A stretch of DNA of 64,000 nucleotides, from NCBI GenBank assembly GCA_965228625.1, contig OZ245829.1, positions 2,728,001-2,792,000 on the forward strand, in the 5' to 3' direction. Source of the stretch: UBA2767 sp965228625. GTDB taxonomy: Bacteria > Pseudomonadota > Alphaproteobacteria > Rhizobiales > Methyloligellaceae. The position numbers and the translations under genes were made by a program. The notes under the pieces are model-generated. The model was not told the DNA's origin. It searched no databases and was given only the letters and a program-made list of their open reading frames with translations. Shown piece after piece: positions 19,054-27,292 of the stretch. Every line of letters starts with the position of its first letter. The stretch's first letter is position 1.

Positions 19054-19947
19054 ATGTCTATCGAGTTGACGCATATGCGCCAGTTTGTGGCCGTTGCCGA
19101 GGAACTCCATTTCGGCCGGGCGGCGATCAGACTCGGCATGGCGCAGCCGCCCCTCAGTCAGGCGATCAAACGGCTGGAGGACCGGCTGGGGTTTCGGCTG
19201 CTGGAACGCAGCCGCCGCCGGGTCGAGCTCACGCCGGCCGGGGAAGTCTTTCTCACCGAAGCGCGCGCCACGCTCTCACAAGCGGATACTGCTATCCGGC
19301 TGGCGCGGCAGGCCGCATCGCACGAACTCGCAGAGCTCCGTCTGACGTTCGTGAGCGCGGCGCTGTATCGTCTGCTTCCCGCCGCCCTGCGGAGCTTCAG
19401 TACACGGTTCCCGAAGGTCGAGATCCAACTCGACGAACAGCCGACCGATGCGCAGATCGAAGGATTGCTCGCGGGCCGTGTCGATCTCGGTTTTGTTCAC
19501 CCGCCCCTGAAAGCAGTCGAAGGGCTCACCGTCAGGACCGTTGCCCGGGACGCGTTGGTCGCGGCCGTGCCGGCGGCGAGTAAATTCGCGGACGCGTCCG
19601 TCGTTGACCTGGCCGACCTCAGGGAGGAGCCCTTTGTCCTGTTCCCGCACGTGCAGGGCCCGGACCTGCACCTGCGCATTCTCGAAGCCTGCCGTACGGC
19701 CGGATTCGTGCCGCGCATTTCGCAGGAGGCGGGTCGAATGCACACCATTCTCAGCCTGGTCGCCTCGGGGCTTGGCGTATCGCTGGTGCCGGACGGCGCC
19801 CGTACACTGCGGATCGAAGGCGTCCGTTTCGTTCCCCTGGCGCAACAGGGCGAGCTGCATCTCGATCTCGCAATGGTGTGGCGGCGCGGGCGCCCGCAAC
19901 GCCATCTGAACGGTTTCATCGAAACGGTGACGGGCGCCACCGATTGA
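19054..19947 (+). CDS. LysR-family transcriptional regulator (CbnR/BenM-like)
   Basis: 297 residues. MSIELTHMRQFVAVAEELHF and PLSQAIKRLEDRLGF, with LLERSRRRVELTPAG, are the textbook HTH of the aromatic-catabolism LysR subgroup (EELHFGRAA, QPPLSQ). Substrate domain: RVDLGFVHPPL. Divergently placed from the secreted hydrolase and followed 37 nt later by a DsbA-like isomerase, so either may be a target. Confidence 0.93.
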   Translation: MSIELTHMRQFVAVAEELHFGRAAIRLGMAQPPLSQAIKRLEDRLGFRLLERSRRRVELTPAGEVFLTEARATLSQADTAIRLARQAASHELAELRLTFVSAALYRLLPAALRSFSTRFPKVEIQLDEQPTDAQIEGLLAGRVDLGFVHPPLKAVEGLTVRTVARDALVAAVPAASKFADASVVDLADLREEPFVLFPHVQGPDLHLRILEACRTAGFVPRISQEAGRMHTILSLVASGLGVSLVPDGARTLRIEGVRFVPLAQQGELHLDLAMVWRRGRPQRHLNGFIETVTGATD

Positions 19948-19984
19948 GATTCAATGCAGCCGAAAGATCAGCTACGCTCCGCCC

Positions 19985-20596
19985 ATGCTCCAGTACTGGT
20001 ACGAGTTCGGCTCCACATATTCCTATCTTTCCACCATGCGCATCGGCGATCTGGCGCGGGAAGCAGGCGTCAGCGTGCGATGGCGTCCGTTCCTCCTCGG
20101 ACCGATCCTCAAGCGACTGGGCTGGAACACGTCGCCCTTCAAGGTCCAAAAGGAAAAGGGGCGCTATATGGTGCGCGACATGGAGCGGATCTGCGCGCAA
20201 CGCGGGCTCGCCTTCACCATGCCGGAGACGTTTCCGCAGAACGGACTCTATGCGGCGCGGATCGCCCTCATCGCGTCGGACGAGGGCTGGGCCGAGACCT
20301 TCACCAGGGCGGTCTATCTCGCCGAGTACGCCGAGGGCCGCGAGATCGCCGACAAGGACGTTCTTGTCGATTGTGTCAAACACGCCGGGCGGGATGCGGA
20401 TGCATATTTCACCCGCATTTCCGAGCCGGAAACGAAAGAGCGCCTGAAGGCGCAGACCGACGAGGCCATATCGCTCGATATATTTGGTGCGCCGACATTC
20501 ATCACCGACGACGGTGAAATGTTCTGGGGCGACGACCGGCTCGAACAGGCCATCGCGTGGGCGCGCCGAATCAATTCCCGCAATACGGGCGAATAA
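19985..20596 (+). CDS. 2-hydroxychromene-2-carboxylate isomerase family (DsbA-like/kappa-GST) protein
   Basis: 203 residues. YWYEFGSTYSYLSTMRI at the N-terminus matches the family, with the serine that replaces the DsbA cysteine. VRWRPFLLGPIL, NGLYAARIAL, DIFGAPTFITDDGEMFWG and DDRLEQAIAW are all characteristic. Known members isomerise 2-hydroxychromene-2-carboxylate in naphthalene breakdown or act as glutathione-dependent isomerases. No aromatic-degradation genes lie nearby, so the substrate is open. Preceded by a CbnR-like LysR gene on the same strand. Confidence 0.9.
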   Translation: MLQYWYEFGSTYSYLSTMRIGDLAREAGVSVRWRPFLLGPILKRLGWNTSPFKVQKEKGRYMVRDMERICAQRGLAFTMPETFPQNGLYAARIALIASDEGWAETFTRAVYLAEYAEGREIADKDVLVDCVKHAGRDADAYFTRISEPETKERLKAQTDEAISLDIFGAPTFITDDGEMFWGDDRLEQAIAWARRINSRNTGE

Positions 20597-20825
20597 CGGC
20601 TTGCCCGGCGCCGGGACGGGGATTCACACTTTGGCAAGCATTGTAAACGAATTCCCGCGCCTCCGCCCGAAATACGCAAATTAACGCTGCCAAATAACCG
20701 TTCTGAAATAGGACTCTGCCAGCATCGACCTCGAGGTTTGCGTGGGCCTAAGAGCAGACATCAAGAGGTTAAGACAAGACGTCGCGTCTTTGACCCTTTG
20801 ATTTGCTCGCAGGAGGTGGACGAGT
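20597..20825. promoter_or_regulatory. upstream region of the RTX protease transcription unit
   Basis: Non-coding stretch after the isomerase. A small stem AAGACG/CGTCTT (20776-20781, 20785-20790, 3-nt loop) followed by TTG lies about 40 nt before the leader frame. It could be an operator or part of the leader mRNA. I cannot assign -35/-10 elements reliably. Confidence 0.4.
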
Positions 20826-20921
20826 ATGGCATCCTGTCCCGGGATTGATCCGGACAACGGCGCTGGTGATGCGGACGTGCATGTCGATGACACGTCTCGT
20901 GGGGGGAGTATCGTGCGATGA
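20826..20921 (+). CDS. 31-codon leader frame overlapping the RTX protease start
   Basis: Encodes 31 residues beginning MASCPGIDPDNGAGDADVHV. A near-perfect AGGAGG lies 9 nt upstream, a stronger site than the protease's own GGGGGAG. Its TGA overlaps the protease ATG (ATGA, 20918-20921), the geometry of translational coupling. The peptide is acidic, with no signal or membrane segment. It may be a real coupling leader rather than a functional protein, or a chance frame. Confidence 0.5.
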   Translation: MASCPGIDPDNGAGDADVHVDDTSRGGSIVR

Positions 20922-23900
20922 GCACGGGACACAAAGAACACGGACCGTGCGGCTGCGCGGCCTGTTCCAGCCATGTCCAGGTTGAGACGCCGGACACGAC
21001 GTCCACCGACCGCGTGCCGCAGATGGCGCCGACCTACGACAACAACCAGGTCATCGGGCAGATCGTCTCCGGTGCGCAATGGTCGTCAAGCACGATCACA
21101 TTCGGCTTCCTGAAGAGCTCGCCGTCCTGGGACATCGGCTACGAAGGCGACGGCTTCTCTCAGTTCACGTCGGCCCAGCAGGCCGCCACCCGAAACGTGA
21201 TGTCCCAATGGGACGACGTCATTGCGCCGTCCTTCGTCGAACAGACATCGAACGAGCAGTACGCGAACGTCAAATTCGGCAACACGACCACGTCGATCAA
21301 CTACGCGCACGCCTACTATCCGGGAAACTACAACTGGGCCGGCGAGGTTTGGTTGAACGCCGCGACCTACACCGGCCTCTACCAGCCCGATCCCGGCGAC
21401 TACTACTACATGACGATCCTGCACGAGGTGGGGCACGCGATCGGGCTCAGCCATCCCGGCAACTACAATGGCGGCGCGCCGACCTACGCGAACGATGCGG
21501 TTTACGCGCAGGACACGCACCAATGGACGGTGATGTCCTACTTCAGCGCGTCGAACACGGGCGCGGACTGGAACGGGGGCAGCGGCTGGCAATACGCGCA
21601 GACGCCGATGGTCCACGACATTCTCGCGGCGCAGGCCATCTACGGCGCGGACACCACGACCCGGACGGGCAACACCACCTACGGCTTCAACTCGAACGCC
21701 GGCCAGGCCGTCTTCGACTTCTCGCAGAACGCAGCGCCGGTTCTGACCATCTATGACGCGGGCGGCACCGACACGCTCGACCTTTCCGGATTTTCGCAAC
21801 GCGCCATCATCGACCTCGAACCCGGAACTTACTCCTCCGCCGGCGGCACGACGAGCGCAATGACATTCAATATCGGCATCGCCCACAACACCTGGATCGA
21901 AAACGCGATCGGCGGATCCGGCAATGACACGATCCGCGGCAACGTGCTTGACAACACCCTCTCGGGCAATGGCGGCAACGATCATCTGCATGGCCTTGAC
22001 GGCAACGATACGCTGTCCGGCGGCGCGGGGACCGACTGGGCGTATTTCACACAAGCTATCGCGAATTACACCTTTCAGGTCCTTCAATCCTCGATCCAGG
22101 TCGTCGCCGACTTCGTCGACACGGTGATGAACGACATTGAGTGGTTCTCGTTCTCGGACACGACTATCAGCTACCAGGATCTCGAAACCCAATACGCCTT
22201 TACGGAATACACCAACCTTGCCGACAGCATCGTCCTGCCCGTATCCGGAGACAGCGTGCGAATGCTCGGCGGGGACGATCAGGTGTCCTACACCGGCGGG
22301 TACGCAACCATCGATGGCGGATCCGGAACGGATACGGTGGACTTCTCCGGTTTCGGCGCCGCAGTGTGGGTCGACCTCGGCTTCTCCGGAACGAGCGAAG
22401 GCTGGACCCGGGACGACACGCATGTGCGGAGCGGCACGTGGCGCGAGATCGCCGATCTCACCGACGTGGAGAACGTCACCGGCTCCGACTATGACGACAA
22501 GCTCTACGGTGACGACGGCGCAAACGTCCTGGCCGGCGGCGCCGGCAACGACAATCTTTACGGAAACGGGGGCAACGATACCCTGGACGGCGGCGCGGGC
22601 AGCGACACCGCCTTCTTTTCCAATGCGTTCAGCACTTACAACTTCGCGCAAAGCGGCGCGGATATCCTTGTCACGGGATCGGCGGACGGAACCGACACCG
22701 TTCGTGACACCGTGGAGTATTTCAAGTTCTCGGATGAAACCCTCAGCCGCGCCGAGCTGATTTCGACGCTGTCCCCACTGACCTTTACCGCGAACGCCGA
22801 CACGGTCGACCTGCCGTCGAGCGGTGGAACATTCGACACGCTCGGCGGTGACGATCACGTGTCGTATACGGGCGGATATGCCCGGATCGACGGCGGCCTC
22901 GGCACCGACACGGTCGATTTCTCAAATTTCGGCTCGGCGGTCTGGGTCAATCTTGCGTACTCGGGAACGAGCGAAGGCTGGACCCGGGACGACACGCATG
23001 TGCGGAGCGGCACGTGGCGCGAGATCGCCGATCTCACCGACGTGGAAAACGTCACCGGCTCCGACTATGACGACAAGCTCTACGGTGATGACGGCGCAAA
23101 CATACTGGCCGGCGGCGCCGGCAACGACAATCTGTACGGAAACGGGGGCAACGATACCCTCGACGGCGGCGCGGGCAGCGACACCGCCTTCTTTTCCGAC
23201 GCGTTCAGCACCTACAACTTCGCGCAAAGCGGCACGGATATCCTTGTCACGGGATCGGCGGATGGAACCGACACCGTTCGTGACACCGTGGAGTATTTCA
23301 AGTTCTCGGATGATACCCTCAGCCGCGCCGAGTTGATTTCGACGCTGAGCGCATCAGCCCTCACTGCGGGCGCCGATACGGTGGTGCTTCCGAACACGGG
23401 CGGAACCATCGATACGCTCGGCGGCGACGACCATGTCACATACACGGGCGGATACGCTACCGTCGATGGCGGCAGCGGCACAGATACGGTGAACTTCTAC
23501 GGTTTCGGCGCCGCCGTCTGGGTCGACCTGCAATACAACGGAAGCGAGGGCTGGACCCGGGACGCCTCGGACCTCAAGAGCGGGACATGGCGCCAGATCG
23601 CCGATCTCGCCAATGTGGAGAACATCACCGGCACGGCATACTCGGACCTGATCCGCGGCAATGCCGAAGACAACACCATCCACTACACCGGCGGTTACGA
23701 CAAGGTCGACGGGCGCGGCGGAACGGACACGGCCGACTTTTCAAGTTTCGGTTCCGCCGTGTGGGTCAACCTTGCCTACTCGGGAAGCGAGGGCTGGACA
23801 AAGGACGCGGCTGACCTCAGTAGCGGTACGTGGCGCGAGATCGCCGATCTCGTCAGTGTGGAGAACGTCACCGGCAGTGAGTACGACGACAAGCTTTACG

Positions 23901-24349
23901 GCGACGAGGGAGCGAACATCCTGCTTGGCCTGGGCGGCGACGACATCCTGCAAGGCAATGGCGGCAGCGACATCCTCGATGGCGGGTCGGGGCAGAACAC
24001 CCTGACCGGTGGAGCCGGCGCGGACGTCTTCCGCATCACGGCACTCGATATCGGTGACCTGCTTACCGACTACAGTTTTGGCGAGGGCGATACCATCGAC
24101 CTGTCATCGCTGTTCCAGGTGGACAATGATGGAAGCACCGCCACCACCGCCGATGACAGCCTCGACCAGTTTGTCCGCGTCGTCGATAACGGCAGTGGCA
24201 ATGTCGACGCGCTGCAAATCGACCAGGACGGCGGCGGCGACAATTTCTCCCTGACGGTGGCCGTGTTCGATGCCGGCGCCTCTGGTGACGCCGTACGGAT
24301 CGCCTTCGACGACGACGGTGCCGCCGGCGCGTCGAACGTGACTGTCTGA
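20918..24349 (+). CDS. M10 (serralysin-like) metalloprotease with RTX repeats, type I-secreted
   Basis: 1143 residues. No N-terminal signal peptide, as expected for a type I secretion substrate. The zinc site HEVGHAIGLSH spans residues 169-179 and the Met-turn VMSYF is at about 205-209, giving an intact metzincin core. From ~residue 330 glycine/aspartate nonapeptides appear (GGSGNDTIRGN, GNGGNDHLHG, GGAGNDNLYG) that bind calcium outside the cell. Four copies of a non-canonical module follow (TGGYxxxDG, GTDTVxF, VWVxL, EGWTxD, SGTWRxIADL, VENxTG). Two of them are nearly identical and 192 residues apart. The C-terminus (FRITALDIGDLLTDYSFGEG, DTIDLSSLF) resembles the type I secretion target domain. 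No ABC exporter is in the window. Confidence 0.93.
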   Translation: MSTGHKEHGPCGCAACSSHVQVETPDTTSTDRVPQMAPTYDNNQVIGQIVSGAQWSSSTITFGFLKSSPSWDIGYEGDGFSQFTSAQQAATRNVMSQWDDVIAPSFVEQTSNEQYANVKFGNTTTSINYAHAYYPGNYNWAGEVWLNAATYTGLYQPDPGDYYYMTILHEVGHAIGLSHPGNYNGGAPTYANDAVYAQDTHQWTVMSYFSASNTGADWNGGSGWQYAQTPMVHDILAAQAIYGADTTTRTGNTTYGFNSNAGQAVFDFSQNAAPVLTIYDAGGTDTLDLSGFSQRAIIDLEPGTYSSAGGTTSAMTFNIGIAHNTWIENAIGGSGNDTIRGNVLDNTLSGNGGNDHLHGLDGNDTLSGGAGTDWAYFTQAIANYTFQVLQSSIQVVADFVDTVMNDIEWFSFSDTTISYQDLETQYAFTEYTNLADSIVLPVSGDSVRMLGGDDQVSYTGGYATIDGGSGTDTVDFSGFGAAVWVDLGFSGTSEGWTRDDTHVRSGTWREIADLTDVENVTGSDYDDKLYGDDGANVLAGGAGNDNLYGNGGNDTLDGGAGSDTAFFSNAFSTYNFAQSGADILVTGSADGTDTVRDTVEYFKFSDETLSRAELISTLSPLTFTANADTVDLPSSGGTFDTLGGDDHVSYTGGYARIDGGLGTDTVDFSNFGSAVWVNLAYSGTSEGWTRDDTHVRSGTWREIADLTDVENVTGSDYDDKLYGDDGANILAGGAGNDNLYGNGGNDTLDGGAGSDTAFFSDAFSTYNFAQSGTDILVTGSADGTDTVRDTVEYFKFSDDTLSRAELISTLSASALTAGADTVVLPNTGGTIDTLGGDDHVTYTGGYATVDGGSGTDTVNFYGFGAAVWVDLQYNGSEGWTRDASDLKSGTWRQIADLANVENITGTAYSDLIRGNAEDNTIHYTGGYDKVDGRGGTDTADFSSFGSAVWVNLAYSGSEGWTKDAADLSSGTWREIADLVSVENVTGSEYDDKLYGDEGANILLGLGGDDILQGNGGSDILDGGSGQNTLTGGAGADVFRITALDIGDLLTDYSFGEGDTIDLSSLFQVDNDGSTATTADDSLDQFVRVVDNGSGNVDALQIDQDGGGDNFSLTVAVFDAGASGDAVRIAFDDDGAAGASNVTV
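22388..22771 (+). repeat. RTX protease internal direct repeat, copy 1
   Basis: 384-nt unit inside the protease gene. It recurs at 22964-23347 with a period of 576 nt and only about a dozen mismatches by eye, most at third positions. Covers the EGWTRDDTHV-SGTWREIADL module, two RTX nonapeptides and the FKFSDE-SRAELISTL segment. Confidence 0.92.
22964..23347 (+). repeat. RTX protease internal direct repeat, copy 2
   Basis: Second unit of the 576-nt-period duplication. Same length as copy 1 with no indel. Its high nucleotide identity implies recent duplication or gene conversion. Downstream modules at about 23530 and 23770 are related in protein sequence but diverged in DNA. Confidence 0.92.
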
Positions 24350-24457
24350 TCCCGCACCTCGCCTCCTCATCAGCAGAAAACCGGTTTCGCAGGAATCGGG
24401 TGGTCTTCACACCTGCACCGCGCTAGTGAGATCCACGCGCGAACATGGAGATCACGC

Positions 24458-25102
24458 ATGGAGTTCCTGCCGAGTTACGCTGTCATCGTCGCCTTCTCGC
24501 TCGCGGCTGTCGTCGTCACCCTGGCGCCCGGCCCCGATATGACGCTGTTCGTCAGCAGGACACTGTCGCAGGGTCGGCGCGCCGGAATCGTATCTTTTCT
24601 CGGCGCAATCACCGGCGTCTTCGTCCATACGCTTTTCGCAGCACTCGGCCTGTCCGCCCTGCTTGCTGCGTCCGCGACCGCGTTTTCGGTGCTGAAGATC
24701 GTCGGCGCGCTCTACCTTCTGTGGCTCGCCGTCGATGTCCTTCTGAACGGTTCATCGCTCGATGTTTCCGGAAGTCACCAGAAGCCGCGGAGCATTCGCC
24801 GCGTTTTCCTCACCGGGGTCGGAATCAATCTGCTCAATCCCAAGATCGTCCTCTTCTTCGTAACGTTCCTCCCGCAGTTCGTTTCCGCCAGCGATCCGAA
24901 TGCCGCGGCGAAGATGACGTTTCTCGGCCTCTACTTCATTGCCGTCGCCGTGCCGATCTGCTTCGCCATCATCTTTGCGGCGGACAGGATCGCTCATACG
25001 GTCAAGCAGTCACCGATCGTTATGCGGGCGATGGACTGGCTGTTCGCGAGCGTCCTTGCGGGCTTCGCCGTGCGGCTCCTGTTCGAACCGAACCGCAACT
25101 GA
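24458..25102 (+). CDS. LysE/RhtB-family exporter
   Basis: 214 residues, inner-membrane protein with about six hydrophobic segments, normal for the family. APGPDMTLFVSRTLSQGRRAG near the N-terminus contains the family's PGP motif, and INLLNPKIVLFFVTFLPQF is the second signature. GGAG lies 7 nt before the ATG. Members export amino acids or homoserine lactone-type solutes. The substrate is not decidable. Separated by 108 nt from the protease gene, with no terminator seen. Confidence 0.92.
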   Translation: MEFLPSYAVIVAFSLAAVVVTLAPGPDMTLFVSRTLSQGRRAGIVSFLGAITGVFVHTLFAALGLSALLAASATAFSVLKIVGALYLLWLAVDVLLNGSSLDVSGSHQKPRSIRRVFLTGVGINLLNPKIVLFFVTFLPQFVSASDPNAAAKMTFLGLYFIAVAVPICFAIIFAADRIAHTVKQSPIVMRAMDWLFASVLAGFAVRLLFEPNRN

Positions 25103-25255
25103 CACGCAATACCCCAAGCGCGCGCCCTATCGGGCGGATGCGTAACGATAATCCCCGTGCTAGCATGAAGCTCAACGACAAGTTGCGGCGTTGCCTGGCC
25201 GCGGTCGCGCGCAATCTGCGGCTCGTTCTTAAATCGGGGGGAGGCAAAGTCAAAC

Positions 25256-26839
25256 ATGCTGGCCAGAAGAACCTATTTCGCCATTTCCTTTATCGGCGTC
25301 GTGCTTCTGCTTGTCGTTCCGCAGTTCTGGCTGCCCTTCCGCTGGGCCGGGCTCATCATCATTCCCTATGTCCTGACCGGCATTTACGATCTGTATTTCT
25401 CCAGCAGCAACGTTCTGCGCAACTATCCCGTGATCGGGCACTTGCGCTACGGCCTGGAATTCATAAGCCCGCAAATCCGCCAGTATTTCATCGAGACCAA
25501 CACCAGCGGACGTCCTTTCAATCGCAAACTGCGTCAGCTCGTCTATGAGCGGGCGGACGGCAAAGCCGGTTTTCAGCCCTTCGGCACGCAGTGGGATGTT
25601 CAAGACGTCGGTTTCATGCGCGCCAACCATTCCCTGGCGCCGAAAGAGGTGCCGAAGGAGGAGGCCCGGGTCACCGTGGGCGGATCGCAATGCAAGAAGC
25701 CCTACAGCGCGTCGCGCCTGAACATCTCCGCGATGAGCTTCGGCGCGCTCAGCCCGAATGCCATACTCGCGCTCAACGAGGGCGCCAGGATCGGCGGCTT
25801 CGCCCACAATACCGGCGAGGGCGGACTGAGCAAACATCACCTTGCCGGAGGCGGCGACATCATCTGGCAGATTGGAACCGGCTATTTCGGGTGCCGCACC
25901 AAGGACGGAAAATTCGACCCGGCGCAGTTCGAGGAACGCTCGAAAAACGACGCGGTGAAGATGATCGAGATCAAGCTGTCCCAGGGCGCCAAGCCTTCAC
26001 ATGGCGGCGTCCTGCCGGCGGCGAAGGTCGATGAGGAGATCGCCGAGGCACGCGGCGTTCCTGTCGGCGAGGATTGTATCTCGCCACCGGCGCATTCGGC
26101 ATTCTCGACGCCGCACGGTCTGCTGGAGTACGTCGTGCAACTGCGCGAGCTGAGCGGCGGCAAACCTGTCGGCTTCAAGCTCTGCGTCGGCCGGCAATCC
26201 GAGTTCATGGGCATCTGCAAGGCCATGGTGGAGAGCGGCATTACGCCGGATTTTATCACCGTCGATGGCGCAGAAGGCGGGACCGGCGCCGCACCCCTGG
26301 AGTTTTCCGACCGTCTGGGCATGGCAATCGACGAAGGGCTCGTCTTTGTCGAAAACTGCCTCATCGGGATCGAGAAGCGCGAGGATCTGAAGATCATTGC
26401 CTCGGGCAAGGTCGCGACCGGTTTCAATATGCTGCAGAAGATGGCTTTGGGCGCCGATATGTGCAACGCGGCACGAACCATGCTGTTTTCCATCGGCTGC
26501 ATCCAGGCTCTCCGTTGCCACACCAACACATGTCCCTCGGGCGTCGCGACGCAGGACCGCGAGCGGATGAAGGCGGTCGTGGTTCACAAACGCAAACACA
26601 ACGCCGCAACCTTTCACAAGGCCACAATACAGAGCTTTCTCGACCTCGTCGGCGCCATGGGGCTTTCATCTCCCGACGAGCTGAGGCCGGACCACATCTA
26701 TCGCCGCATCGCCAACGAGACGGAAAAGACTTACGCCGAGCTCTACACCTATATTCCGCCCGGGCATCTGATCCACGCGAAGAAGATCGATTCCGCATAT
26801 GAGCGGAACTGGTCGATCGCGAGGTCCGACGCCTTCTAG
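25256..26839 (+). CDS. membrane-anchored FMN-binding glutamate synthase-family protein
   Basis: 527 residues. Two hydrophobic segments at the N-terminus (VVLLLVVPQFWLPF and GLIIIPYVLTGIY) precede the GltB-type FMN barrel. Motifs: SAMSFGALSPNA, NTGEGGLS, QIGTGYFGCR, IKLSQGAKPSHGG, VDGAEGGTGAAP. A cysteine cluster CIQALRCHTNTCPSG matches the 3Fe-4S ligands of glutamate synthase. The amidotransferase and C-terminal domains of true GltB are absent, so it is a stand-alone oxidoreductase of unknown substrate. GGGGGAGG lies 12 nt upstream of the ATG. Confidence 0.9.
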   Translation: MLARRTYFAISFIGVVLLLVVPQFWLPFRWAGLIIIPYVLTGIYDLYFSSSNVLRNYPVIGHLRYGLEFISPQIRQYFIETNTSGRPFNRKLRQLVYERADGKAGFQPFGTQWDVQDVGFMRANHSLAPKEVPKEEARVTVGGSQCKKPYSASRLNISAMSFGALSPNAILALNEGARIGGFAHNTGEGGLSKHHLAGGGDIIWQIGTGYFGCRTKDGKFDPAQFEERSKNDAVKMIEIKLSQGAKPSHGGVLPAAKVDEEIAEARGVPVGEDCISPPAHSAFSTPHGLLEYVVQLRELSGGKPVGFKLCVGRQSEFMGICKAMVESGITPDFITVDGAEGGTGAAPLEFSDRLGMAIDEGLVFVENCLIGIEKREDLKIIASGKVATGFNMLQKMALGADMCNAARTMLFSIGCIQALRCHTNTCPSGVATQDRERMKAVVVHKRKHNAATFHKATIQSFLDLVGAMGLSSPDELRPDHIYRRIANETEKTYAELYTYIPPGHLIHAKKIDSAYERNWSIARSDAF

Positions 26840-26860
26840 AGCCCGGCTTTGGGACGAATG

Positions 26861-27292
26861 TCAGGCGCGCGCGCCCGCCAGCGCCCAATAGGCGAACCCG
26901 CCGACGAATCCGGCCGCGGCAAAGATCGACATGTAGGCGGAAGGTGTCGTCGTTGCGGCATCCGCCGAACGCGCCAGCAGGGGGATGACGGCGACGGCCG
27001 CGCCGCCGGCGATCGTGTAATAGAGCGCAGACCGGATTCGCATGATTTCACCGATCACGACGGCGATGAAGCCGGGCAGGGCGGTCAATGCCGGACCGAC
27101 GGCGGCGGTAAAGAAGTAGGCCGCGAAGACGTCGGCCCCGTGCCACATGAATTCGTTGCTTCCGGCCGCGGCGCGGAATTCATCGCCGAGCCAGAAGATG
27201 CCGAGTGAGAACAGGACGATGAGCGCGATTGTGGTGGAAACCAGGAAGGCGATCGCCACCCAGATCCAGCGAAGAACGAGCTTGAAGATCAC
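26861..27292 (-). CDS. four-helix membrane protein translationally coupled to rlmN
   Basis: 143 residues from a GTG at 27292 that overlaps the rlmN stop by 3 nt (GTGA), so translation is probably coupled. The frame is open further upstream inside rlmN but only this start gives a protein that is membrane-like from its beginning (WIWVAIAFLVSTTIALIVLF). About four hydrophobic segments are visible, the last ending FAYWALAGARA. Function unknown to me. Similar short proteins follow rlmN in related genomes as far as I recall, but I cannot verify that. Confidence 0.75.
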   Translation of the reverse strand: MIFKLVLRWIWVAIAFLVSTTIALIVLFSLGIFWLGDEFRAAAGSNEFMWHGADVFAAYFFTAAVGPALTALPGFIAVVIGEIMRIRSALYYTIAGGAAVAVIPLLARSADAATTTPSAYMSIFAAAGFVGGFAYWALAGARA

